From UBA5862 sp002408105 (GTDB taxonomy: Bacteria > Pseudomonadota > Gammaproteobacteria > Pseudomonadales > UBA5862): a stretch of 50,673 nucleotides of DNA. Location: contig JAXHVB010000138.1 in the NCBI GenBank assembly GCA_034189125.1, positions 1 to 50,673 on the forward strand, in the 5' to 3' direction. The translations under genes and the position numbers were made by a program. Positions 40,555 through 48,594 of this stretch are shown here, one piece after another; positions within the stretch are counted from its first letter, which is position 1; the number at the start of each line of letters is the position of its first letter. Below the pieces are notes generated by a model. The model saw only the letters and a list, made by a program, of their open reading frames with translations, searched no databases and was not told where the DNA came from.

Positions 40555-41928
40555 TTGAAAATCACCATCCTCGGGGCCGGCATGGTAGGCGGCACCCTGG
40601 CGGAAAATCTGGCCACTGAAGCCAACGACATCACGGTGGTGGACACCGACCCCGATCGCCTGCGCGAGTTGCAGGACCGCATCGACATCCGCACTGTATT
40701 GGGCCAGGCCTCCTATCCCCACGTACTGCGCCAAGCGGGGGCCGAGGACGCCGAGATGTTGATCGCTGTGACCAACAGCGATGAGATCAACATGGTTGCC
40801 TGCCAAATCGCCCACACACTGTTTCGCACCCCGACCAAGTTGGCGCGGGTGCGGGCGACGGCCTATTTAACCCGCCCTGAGCTGTTTGCCAGCGATGCCT
40901 TGCCGATCGACGTGCTGATCAGCCCAGAGCAACTGGTCACCAACAGCATCAAGCGGTTGCTGGAGTTTCCCGGCGCCTTGCAGGTGCTGGACTTCGCCGA
41001 CGGCAAGGTCCTGCTGGTCGCCGTCAAAGCCTACTACGGCGGGCCCCTGGTGGGCCACGAGCTGCACTTTTTGCGCGCCCACATCCCGCGGGTCGACACC
41101 CGGGTCGCAGCCATCTTCCGGCGTGGCAAGCCGATCATTCCGGAGGGCAACACCGTCATCGAAGCCGACGATGAAGTGTTTTTCATCGCTGCGCGCGATG
41201 ACATCCGCGCGGTGATGAGCGAATTGCGGCGCAAGGAGCCCGCCTACAAGCGGATCACCATCGCTGGCGGAGGCAACATCGGGGAGCGGCTTGCGGAGTC
41301 CATCGAAAGCCGCTTCGAAGTCAAGCTGCTGGAGCGTGACTCCAGGCGCTGCCTGCAGCTGTCACAAAACCTCGACCGCACCATCGTGCTCAACAGTGAT
41401 GCCTCGAACCGCGAGCTGCTGTTGGAAGAGAACATCGAGGACACGGATGTATTCATCGCCCTGACCAACTACGACGAAGCCAACATCATGTCGTCGGTGC
41501 TGGCCAAGCGGCTGGGGGGGCGCAAGGTGATGACACTGATCAACAACCCGGCCTATGTTGACCTGCTGCAAGGCGGTGAAATCGACGTCGCCATCTCGCC
41601 CAAGCACATCACAGTGAGCAGCCTCTTGCGACACGTGCGCCGAGGCGACGTGGTGAACGTGCATTCACTCAGGCGGGGCGCCGCCGAGGCCATCGAAGCG
41701 ATCGCCCACGGCGACCAGGAATCGTCCAAAGTGATCGGTCGCCAGCTCGACGAAATTCCCCTGCCCCCCGGCACCACCATCGGCGCGCTGGTGCGTGGTG
41801 ACAAGGTGATCATCGCCCACCACGACGTCATCATTGAACCGGAGGACCACGTCATTTTGTTTGTGGTCGACAAGCGCCAGATCCGCGAAGTCGAAAAGCT
41901 GTTTGAGGTGGGGCTGACGTTCTTCTGA
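40555..41928 (+). CDS. trkA: Trk potassium uptake system NAD-binding protein TrkA
   Basis: Cytoplasmic regulatory subunit of the Trk potassium transporter. The 457-residue protein is a tandem of two RCK units, each with a Rossmann domain (ILGAGMVGG near residue 5; IAGGGNIGE near residue 237) and a C-terminal ligand-binding subdomain. The start is TTG at 40555, six bases after rsmB; no closer ATG fits the conserved N-terminus. The membrane partner trkH follows after 36 bases. Potassium uptake and sucrose synthesis would both serve osmoadaptation. Confidence 0.97.
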   Translation: MKITILGAGMVGGTLAENLATEANDITVVDTDPDRLRELQDRIDIRTVLGQASYPHVLRQAGAEDAEMLIAVTNSDEINMVACQIAHTLFRTPTKLARVRATAYLTRPELFASDALPIDVLISPEQLVTNSIKRLLEFPGALQVLDFADGKVLLVAVKAYYGGPLVGHELHFLRAHIPRVDTRVAAIFRRGKPIIPEGNTVIEADDEVFFIAARDDIRAVMSELRRKEPAYKRITIAGGGNIGERLAESIESRFEVKLLERDSRRCLQLSQNLDRTIVLNSDASNRELLLEENIEDTDVFIALTNYDEANIMSSVLAKRLGGRKVMTLINNPAYVDLLQGGEIDVAISPKHITVSSLLRHVRRGDVVNVHSLRRGAAEAIEAIAHGDQESSKVIGRQLDEIPLPPGTTIGALVRGDKVIIAHHDVIIEPEDHVILFVVDKRQIREVEKLFEVGLTFF

Positions 41929-41964
41929 ACCGGCCCGCTACCCGGCGACGACAGGAACCGTTTC

Positions 41965-43413
41965 GTGCAAACCTCGCTGATTCTTCGCATTCTCGGCATC
42001 CTGCTGATGCTGTTCAGCTTCACAATGCTGCCCTCAGCGCTGCTCTCGGTGTGGTTCGGAGAACACGCCTGGAGTGGCTTTGTGATCGCGTTTGCCATCA
42101 CCCTACTCACCGGCTTCACCCTCTGGTATCCCGGCCGCCATGTGCGTGGTGAGTTGAAAACCAAGGACGGCTTTCTGGTCACTGTGCTGTTCTGGACGGT
42201 GCTCGGGTGCTTTGGGTCCATTCCCTTGCTGCTCGCCCCGGAAGTCGATCTGAGCGCCACCGAAGCGATCTTTGAATCCATTTCGGGCCTGACCACCACG
42301 GGCGCAACCGTGATCGTCGGCATTGACGCGCTACCGAGGTCCATCCTCTTTTATCGACAGCAACTGCAGTGGTTGGGCGGCATGGGCATCATCGTCCTGG
42401 CCCTCGCGATTCTGCCCATGCTCGGCATTGGTGGCATGCAGCTGTATCGAGCAGAAACCCCGGGGCCGGTCAAAGACACCAAGCTCACCCCGCGCTTGAC
42501 CGAAACCGCCAAGGCCCTGTGGTTGATCTACTTCGGCCTGACCCTGGCCTGTGCCCTGGGGTACTGGGTCGCAGGCATGGACGCTTTCGATGCGATCTGC
42601 CACAGCTTCGCCACCGTGGCGATCGGTGGTTTTTCCACCCACGATGCGAGCCTCGGCCACTTCCAAAATGATGCAGTCTATTGGGTCGCAGCGTTTTTCA
42701 TGGTCATCTCCGGGGCGAACTTTGCACTGCATTTTCATGCCTGGCGGCGCCGCGAGGCACGCCACTACTGGCAGGACCCTGAGTTTCGGTTCTATCTGGC
42801 CATCATCGGCGCGATCGCTGCGGTGACCGTTCTGCTGCTGATGATCGCACGCCGCTACGATGCCAGCGGAGCCCTGGTGCACGGGGTGGTCAACACGGTG
42901 TCGATCGTGACCACCACGGGGTTCACCACCGAGCCATTTTCCGAGTGGCCGAGTGTGCTGCCCTATTTGCTGATGTTCGGCGCGGTCGTGGGCGGCTGTG
43001 CGGGCTCGACCGCCGGCGGAATGAAGGTGATTCGTGCACTGCTCATCCTGAAGCAGGGCCACCGGGAACTGAAGCGGTTGATTCACCCGCAGGGCGTGTT
43101 CCTGGTCAAGCTCGGGCGCCAGCCGGTCGCAGACCGGATCGTTGAGGCGGTGTGGGGCTTCGGCGCAGTCTATATGCTGGTCTTCGCGGCGCTGCTGATG
43201 GGCCTGTTGACCCTGGGCCACGATTTCACCACAGCGTTTTCGACCGTTGTTGCCTGCCTCAATAACCTTGGACCGGGTCTCGGGGAGGTCGCGACGAGCT
43301 ACCGGACACTCGACGACAGCGCGCTCTGGATCGCCATCGGGGCAATGCTCCTTGGCCGTTTGGAAATCTTCACCCTGCTGGTGCTGTTCACACCCATGTT
43401 CTGGCGGCGCTGA
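41965..43413 (+). CDS. trkH: Trk potassium channel-transporter subunit TrkH
   Basis: Integral membrane potassium-conducting subunit. The 482-residue protein has about ten to twelve hydrophobic segments and four pore-loop repeats: SGLTTTGAT, ATVAIGGFST, IVTTTGFTT and a fourth near NNLGPGLGEV. The GCAGSTAGGMK stretch after the third loop is the intramembrane region of TrkH. GTG at 41965 has AGGA 8 bases ahead. It is paired with trkA and forms a complete Trk system. Confidence 0.96.
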   Translation: MQTSLILRILGILLMLFSFTMLPSALLSVWFGEHAWSGFVIAFAITLLTGFTLWYPGRHVRGELKTKDGFLVTVLFWTVLGCFGSIPLLLAPEVDLSATEAIFESISGLTTTGATVIVGIDALPRSILFYRQQLQWLGGMGIIVLALAILPMLGIGGMQLYRAETPGPVKDTKLTPRLTETAKALWLIYFGLTLACALGYWVAGMDAFDAICHSFATVAIGGFSTHDASLGHFQNDAVYWVAAFFMVISGANFALHFHAWRRREARHYWQDPEFRFYLAIIGAIAAVTVLLLMIARRYDASGALVHGVVNTVSIVTTTGFTTEPFSEWPSVLPYLLMFGAVVGGCAGSTAGGMKVIRALLILKQGHRELKRLIHPQGVFLVKLGRQPVADRIVEAVWGFGAVYMLVFAALLMGLLTLGHDFTTAFSTVVACLNNLGPGLGEVATSYRTLDDSALWIAIGAMLLGRLEIFTLLVLFTPMFWRR

Positions 43414-43417
43414 GGCC

Positions 43418-44017
43418 GTGTCCGACCGCCGCGACCTTTGGCGCAGCCGCTACCGTTCAGTGGAGTCTTTCCCAGCGCCTCCGGGGGTGCTGTTGTGCAA
43501 CCAGGACCTGCTTCCGACCAGGGGCGCCGCACTCGATCTCGCCTGTGGCCTCGGCAGCGGTGCCTTGTGGCTGGCCGATCGAGGGCTCGACACCTGGGCC
43601 TGGGATTGGGCGGAGCCCGCCATAGCGACCCTCACCCAGCGCGCAGCGGCGCAGGGGCTCGCGCTGCGCGCCGAAGTCCGCGACCTGGTTGCTGTGCCCC
43701 CTGAGCCGGGCCGCTTTGACCTCATCCTTATCAGCCGGTTTCTGCACCGTGCACTGATCCCGGCGATCGCTGCAGCGCTGCGCCCCGGAGGCTGGTTGCT
43801 TCATCAAACCTTTACCGCAACGGCCCCAGCGGATCGGCGCCCGGCTTCCCCATCCCATGTGCTGCAACCCGGCGAGCTCATCGAGCTCTGGGTTCCGCCA
43901 TTGGAAGGGGTCCGCCACCATGAGCCGACAACGGCATCCAAGGGGCACGCCACGGAATCGGAAGCATGGCTGCTCGCACAGCGCCCCGAAGGAACGTCCA
44001 CCAAATCTTCTGACTGA
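43418..44017 (+). CDS. Class I SAM-dependent methyltransferase, substrate unknown
   Basis: A 199-residue soluble protein with methyltransferase motif I ALDLACGLGSGALWLADRG near residues 32-50, an acidic motif II (WDWAEPAI) and a post-motif RFDLILISRFLHR. It resembles TehB-like or small-molecule methyltransferases, but the substrate cannot be told. GTG at 43418 lies 4 bases after the trkH stop, so it is probably translated from the trk message. It stands in the place where other relatives carry unrelated genes between trk and glyQ. Confidence 0.8.
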   Translation: MSDRRDLWRSRYRSVESFPAPPGVLLCNQDLLPTRGAALDLACGLGSGALWLADRGLDTWAWDWAEPAIATLTQRAAAQGLALRAEVRDLVAVPPEPGRFDLILISRFLHRALIPAIAAALRPGGWLLHQTFTATAPADRRPASPSHVLQPGELIELWVPPLEGVRHHEPTTASKGHATESEAWLLAQRPEGTSTKSSD

Positions 44018-44022
44018 ATCAC

Positions 44023-44038
44023 GTAAGTGGGTACTTAC
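44023..44038. repeat. Perfect inverted repeat upstream of glyQ
   Basis: GTAAGT (44023-44028) and ACTTAC (44033-44038) form a perfect inverted repeat around GGGT, six bases after the methyltransferase stop. It may be an operator or small RNA hairpin; no T tract follows. Confidence 0.4.
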
Positions 44039-44103
44039 ACCTCAGCGGTGCGGGTCAATCCTGAATCGGCGTTTCAGAGCATGGAGCCCCCACCGCAAGC
44101 AGG

Positions 44104-44109
44104 TATAAT
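44104..44109 (+). promoter_or_regulatory. Likely -10 element of the glyQ promoter
   Basis: A perfect TATAAT box lies 73 bases before the chosen glyQ start. No good -35 box is visible at the usual distance. Its position inside the longer reading frame argues against glyQ starting upstream of it. Confidence 0.45.
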
Positions 44110-44176
44110 GCGGCGCTTCGACCGGCCCACCCGCGGTGAGGCCCCTGTCCAGCTGGCCCAATCACGGGAGCGGGTT

Positions 44177-45124
44177 TTGACTGCCACGAGCACCGACACC
44201 GACCTTTCAACATTCCAAGGCCTCATTTTGGCGTTGCAGCGCTATTGGGCCGAACAGGGCTGCGTGATCCTGCAGCCAATTGACCTGGAAGTGGGGGCGG
44301 GCACCTTCCACTGGGCGACCTTTCTGCGCGCGATTGGGCCGGAATCCTGGAACACCGCGTACGTGCAGCCCTGCCGGCGACCGACCGACGGACGCTACGG
44401 GGAAAACCCCAACCGGCTCCAGCACTACTACCAGTTCCAGGTCGTGCTCAAGCCTTCACCCGATGACATCCAGCAGCGCTACCTCGATTCCCTTGCAGCC
44501 CTTGGGCTGGATCCATTGGTCCACGACATCCGCTTTGTCGAGGACAACTGGGAATCGCCTACGCTCGGCGCCTGGGGGCTTGGCTGGGAGGTGTGGCTCA
44601 ATGGCATGGAGGTGACCCAATTCACCTACTTCCAGCAGGTGGGCGGCCTGGATTGCTTTCCCGTCAGCGGCGAAATCACCTATGGCTTGGAGCGCATCGC
44701 CATGTACCTACAGGGCGTGGACAGCATCTATGACCTGGTGTGGGCACGGGGGCCAGACGGCGCCGTGACCTACGGGGATGTGTTCTTGCAAAATGAGATC
44801 GAGCAGTCGACCTACAACTTCGAATTGGCCGACACCGCCACGCTGTTTCGCCACTTCACTGACCACGAGGCCGCCTGCGGCGCGCTCTTGGGTGCCGGCC
44901 GGGCACTGCCTGCGTATGAGCAGACGCTCAAGGCTTCGCACGTATTCAATTTGTTGGATGCGCGCCACGCCATTTCGGTGACCGAGCGCCAGGGCTACAT
45001 CCTGCGGGTGCGGGACATGGCCCGAAAGGTGGCACAAACCTACTACGACAGCCGCCGGGAGGCCGGCTTTCCGCTGGCACCGCCCGAGGTCCTGGCCCAA
45101 CTACAGCACGAGGAATCCCAGTGA
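44177..45124 (+). CDS. glyQ: Glycyl-tRNA synthetase alpha subunit
   Basis: Catalytic subunit of the bacterial alpha2-beta2 glycyl-tRNA synthetase. The 315-residue product shows the class II features TFQGLILALQRYWAEQGCVI, the FHWATFLRAIGPESWNTAYV stretch and QPCRRPTDGRYGENPNR. The start is TTG at 44177 with GGGAG six bases ahead; a TATAAT promoter element upstream rules out earlier in-frame starts. It overlaps glyS by 4 bases. A tRNA-Gly gene lies elsewhere in the window. Confidence 0.96.
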   Translation: MTATSTDTDLSTFQGLILALQRYWAEQGCVILQPIDLEVGAGTFHWATFLRAIGPESWNTAYVQPCRRPTDGRYGENPNRLQHYYQFQVVLKPSPDDIQQRYLDSLAALGLDPLVHDIRFVEDNWESPTLGAWGLGWEVWLNGMEVTQFTYFQQVGGLDCFPVSGEITYGLERIAMYLQGVDSIYDLVWARGPDGAVTYGDVFLQNEIEQSTYNFELADTATLFRHFTDHEAACGALLGAGRALPAYEQTLKASHVFNLLDARHAISVTERQGYILRVRDMARKVAQTYYDSRREAGFPLAPPEVLAQLQHEESQ

Positions 45125-47214
45125 CCACAGGCAGAGAGGTTGCGGACTTGTTGGTGGAAGTGGGCACGGAGGAGCTGCCGCCCAAGGCCTTGCACGGTTT
45201 GGGTTCGGCCTTTGCTGAGCAATTGAAGCGAGCGCTGGACAGCGCACAGCTCAGCCACACCCAACTGGAATGGTTCGCCTCACCGCGCCGCCTTGCCGTG
45301 CGGGTCACGGACCTCGCCGTACGCCAGCCCGACGGTTTCGATGAGCGCCGGGGGCCGAACCTCAAAGCTGCGTTCGATACCGAGGGCGCGCCAACCCGAG
45401 CCGCACTGGGGTTTGCTCGCAGTGTTGGCGTCGAGGTCGACAGGCTCGAGCACCTAGAGAACGAGCAGGGCGCCTGGTTGCTGTACCGCAGCCCAAGGGC
45501 CGGTGAAGCGACTTCCGCGCTCCTGCCCCGGTTGATCGAGACCGCCCTCAACCAGTTGCCCATCCCAAAGCGCATGCGCTGGGGCGCGCACCGGGTTGAG
45601 TTTGTCCGCCCGGTTCACTGGGTGTTGGTGTTGTGGCAGGGGGCGCCGCTCGCCACCGAAGTGTTCGGTGGCGCGACGGTCGCCCACAGCCGGGGCCACC
45701 GGTTTCACGCGCCACAACCCCTGCCTATACCCACGCCAGGAGACTACGCCCGTATTCTGGAGCACGAAGGCAAGGTGATCGCTCACTTCGAGACACGCCA
45801 GACCCGCATTCGCCAGCAGATCGAAACCGCCGCCGCGGTCGCTGGTGCGGTTGCGGACATCGACCCAGGGCTGCTCGAAGAGGTCACCGGTTTGGTGGAA
45901 TGGCCGGTGGCACTGGTCGGGCAATTCGACACAGAATTCCTGCAGGTGCCGGCTGAAGCCCTGATCAGCGCGATGCAGGTGCACCAGAAGTACTTTCCCC
46001 TGCGCGACCCGAAGACCCGCGCCCTGCTGCCCCGGTTCGTGGCCATCGCCAACATCGAGAGCCAGGACCCTGGGCAGGTCGTTGCCGGCAACGAGCGGGT
46101 GATTCGACCGCGCCTCGCCGATGCGCGGTTCTTTTTCGACAGCGACCGTGCCCGCAGCCTCGCGGAGCGGCGCGAATCCCTGCGGGACATTCGCTTTCAA
46201 CGCGACCTCGGCTCCATGTTCACCCGAACCGAGCGCCTCACTGGACTGGCACGCACCCTGGCGCCGCTGTTCGGCGTGGACGCCGAACAGGCTGAGCGCG
46301 CTGCCGCGCTGTGCAAGAGCGACCTCGTGACTGAAATGGTGGGCGAGTTTCCAGAGCTGCAAGGCACCATGGGGCGCTACTACGCGCTGGAGGACGGCGA
46401 GCCCGAGCCCGTGGCAACCGCCATCGAACAACACTATTGGCCCCGCCACGCTGGGGACCAGCTGCCAACAACCCACCTCGCGAGCCTGCTTGCGGTGGCC
46501 GATCGGCTCGATCTGCTCGTGGGTCTGTTCGGCGTGGGCCAACCCCCAAGCGGTACCAGGGATCCATTCGGCCTGCGCCGGGCCGCCCTGGGCGTGCTGC
46601 GCATCCTCATCGAACAACAGCGCGACCTGGACCTCGTCAAGGCGCTGCGGAACGCGGCCGCGGGGTTCGAAACGCTCAAGGTCCCTGACGCCGCTGAGCA
46701 GGTGTGGGCCTATCTGCTGGAGCGGTTCGATGCCTGGTACCAGGACCAGGGCATCGCCGCGGAAGTGGTGCAGTCGGTTCTTGCTGTACCCAACCCCAAC
46801 CCCAGGGACATCGACTTGCGGATTCAGGCGGTGAACGCCTTTCGGGCCCTGCCCGCCGCCCGCCAACTGGCCGGGGCCAACAAGCGCGTTGCCAACCTGC
46901 TGAACAAAGCTGCCGACCCAGTGAGCGGCGACCTCGACCCCGCCCTGCTCGACGAACCGGCTGAACGGGACCTCGCGGAAACACTGGAGCGCTTGCAGTC
47001 CTCCATCACGCCATCCATCGCGGCGCGTGACTATGCCGCGGCCCTGAAGGAGCTGGCCCGACTGCAGCCGGAAGTGGACCACTTTTTCGACGCTGTGATG
47101 GTGATGTGCGATGACCCACCTCTGCGCGCCAACCGGTTGCGGCTGCTGCGCACTCTTCGGGGCCAGTTTTTGCAGATCGCCGACATTTCCCTACTGCCCA
47201 GTGAGCAGGCATGA
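45121..47214 (+). CDS. glyS: Glycyl-tRNA synthetase beta subunit
   Basis: tRNA-binding subunit of glycyl-tRNA synthetase. The 697-residue product matches the family length (about 690) with the N-terminal LLVEVGTEELPPKAL and FASPRRLAV blocks, an HD-domain-like middle region and a C-terminal anticodon-binding domain with FFDAVMVMCDDPPLRANRL. GTG at 45121 overlaps the glyQ stop as GTGA, and the end overlaps gmhB by 4 bases, so glyQ-glyS-gmhB-plsC are translationally linked. Confidence 0.97.
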   Translation: MTTGREVADLLVEVGTEELPPKALHGLGSAFAEQLKRALDSAQLSHTQLEWFASPRRLAVRVTDLAVRQPDGFDERRGPNLKAAFDTEGAPTRAALGFARSVGVEVDRLEHLENEQGAWLLYRSPRAGEATSALLPRLIETALNQLPIPKRMRWGAHRVEFVRPVHWVLVLWQGAPLATEVFGGATVAHSRGHRFHAPQPLPIPTPGDYARILEHEGKVIAHFETRQTRIRQQIETAAAVAGAVADIDPGLLEEVTGLVEWPVALVGQFDTEFLQVPAEALISAMQVHQKYFPLRDPKTRALLPRFVAIANIESQDPGQVVAGNERVIRPRLADARFFFDSDRARSLAERRESLRDIRFQRDLGSMFTRTERLTGLARTLAPLFGVDAEQAERAAALCKSDLVTEMVGEFPELQGTMGRYYALEDGEPEPVATAIEQHYWPRHAGDQLPTTHLASLLAVADRLDLLVGLFGVGQPPSGTRDPFGLRRAALGVLRILIEQQRDLDLVKALRNAAAGFETLKVPDAAEQVWAYLLERFDAWYQDQGIAAEVVQSVLAVPNPNPRDIDLRIQAVNAFRALPAARQLAGANKRVANLLNKAADPVSGDLDPALLDEPAERDLAETLERLQSSITPSIAARDYAAALKELARLQPEVDHFFDAVMVMCDDPPLRANRLRLLRTLRGQFLQIADISLLPSEQA

Positions 47215-47798
47215 CCCGACCCCCGCTAGTGATCCTCGATCGGGATGGGGTGATCAACGAAGATTCGCCCTGTTACATCAAATCGCTCGAAGAGTGGCGC
47301 CCGATTCCCGGTAGCATCGAAGCGATTGCAGCGCTCAGCCAGGCCGGATTTCAGGTCGCGGTCGCCACCAACCAGTCCGGCATCGGCCGAGGGCTGTTCC
47401 CGACGAGCGCGCTGGAGACCATGCACCGCCGCATGCAGCAGCTGGTGCACGACGCCGGGGGTCGAATCGCGACGGTCATGTTCTGCCCGCATCACCCCGA
47501 CGCCGGCTGCGAGTGCCGCAAACCCGCACCTGGACTGCTGCACCGCATCGGCAGGGAATTGGGGGTGCCCATCGAGGGCGTGCCATTCATCGGCGACAGC
47601 CAATCGGACATCGACGCGGCCCGGACCGCCGGCTGCCGGCCACTGCTGGTTCTCACCGGCAAAGGAAACGCCACCCTTGCCAAGGCCGAACCCCACCAAT
47701 TGACCGGTGCTGAGGTGTTCGCCAACTTGGCAGCGGCCGCGGGCGCGGTCATCGCCGAAGCTGGCCAGCCCACAGCCGATGGAGGAGCAGGCCGATGA
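47211..47798 (+). CDS. gmhB: D-glycero-beta-D-manno-heptose-1,7-bisphosphate 7-phosphatase
   Basis: HAD phosphatase of the ADP-heptose pathway for lipopolysaccharide core. The 195-residue protein has the nucleophile motif ILDRDGVIN (D10, D12), motif II ATNQSGIGRG, the zinc-binding segment CPHHPDAGCECRKP and motif IV FIGDSQSDIDAA. It overlaps glyS and plsC by 4 bases each. The order glyS-gmhB-plsC-gyrB is conserved near the origin in Pseudomonas. Confidence 0.95.
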   Translation: MTRPPLVILDRDGVINEDSPCYIKSLEEWRPIPGSIEAIAALSQAGFQVAVATNQSGIGRGLFPTSALETMHRRMQQLVHDAGGRIATVMFCPHHPDAGCECRKPAPGLLHRIGRELGVPIEGVPFIGDSQSDIDAARTAGCRPLLVLTGKGNATLAKAEPHQLTGAEVFANLAAAAGAVIAEAGQPTADGGAGR

Positions 47799-48553
47799 AG
47801 CCATGGATCGCGGGCGCCCGCAGTGCGCTCTTCTATGTCGGGTACAGCACCCTCACGGCGGTGATCGCCACCCTGGTGGTGCTGAGCGCGGCGTTGCTGC
47901 CTCTGGAGCAGCGGGCCAAACTTGCCCGGCTGTGGTGCCGGGCGGTGCTCGGCTGGCTGCGCATCACCTGCGGTGTCCGGTGCGAGCTGCAAGGCATCGA
48001 GCGACTACCCGAGGCCCCTTTTGTGGTGCTGAGCAAGCACCAGAGCCCATGGGATACCTTCTTTCTGCAGCTGCCCTTCGGCACCGTGAGCACAGTGCTC
48101 AAGCGTGAGCTGCTGTGGATTCCCTTCTTCGGCTGGGCTTTGCGAGCCCTGCAGCCCATCGCCATTGACCGCGGGGATGCGCGACAAGCCGCACGCCAGG
48201 TCACCCAGATCGGCAAGGAACGCCTGTCGAACGGTCGATCGGTGCTCATCTTCCCCGAGGGCACCCGCATTGAGCCCGGTAGCCAGGGAACCTACTCCCG
48301 CGGTGGAGCAAGCCTTGCGTGCGCAGCCAATGTGCCAGTCGTTCCGGTCGCCCACAATGCCGGGCTCTGTTGGCCCGCACACCGGTTCACCAAGTACCCA
48401 GGCACCATTCGGGTCGAGGTCGGCCCGCCGATCGACTGCAGCGGGCGCACTGCGCGGGAGGTCAATGCCGAGGCCGAGGCATGGATCGAATCCCGATCCC
48501 TCGCCATGCTGCCTCCGGGCATGGCAACACCGGGTGCTGCCGAGACTCCGTAG
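47795..48553 (+). CDS. plsC: 1-acyl-sn-glycerol-3-phosphate acyltransferase (PlsC family)
   Basis: Inner-membrane acyltransferase of phospholipid synthesis. The 252-residue protein has an N-terminal membrane segment (about 15-37), the catalytic HQSPWD motif near residue 83 (H-x4-D), the GRSVLIFPEGTR block and the VPVVPVAHNAG motif. Start ATG at 47795 overlaps gmhB by 4 bases. In Pseudomonas the gene at this position acts in lipid A or phospholipid acylation; which one applies here is not clear. Confidence 0.92.
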   Translation: MKPWIAGARSALFYVGYSTLTAVIATLVVLSAALLPLEQRAKLARLWCRAVLGWLRITCGVRCELQGIERLPEAPFVVLSKHQSPWDTFFLQLPFGTVSTVLKRELLWIPFFGWALRALQPIAIDRGDARQAARQVTQIGKERLSNGRSVLIFPEGTRIEPGSQGTYSRGGASLACAANVPVVPVAHNAGLCWPAHRFTKYPGTIRVEVGPPIDCSGRTAREVNAEAEAWIESRSLAMLPPGMATPGAAETP

Positions 48554-48594
48554 ACGAAAGGGCCGGCCCCGGTCGGCACGCTACACCCCCCACC
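48554..48594. terminator. Possible terminator between convergent plsC and gyrB
   Basis: The 41-base gap between two convergent stops contains GCCGGC and GTCGGC around CCCG, which can form a GC-rich stem with one mismatch. No T tract is seen, so the assignment is weak. Confidence 0.35.

Noticed and set aside
45454..47082. Minus-strand open frame of 542 codons opposite glyS
   Set aside because: glyS is complete and in frame with glyQ and gmhB overlaps; the antisense frame has no recognisable domain.
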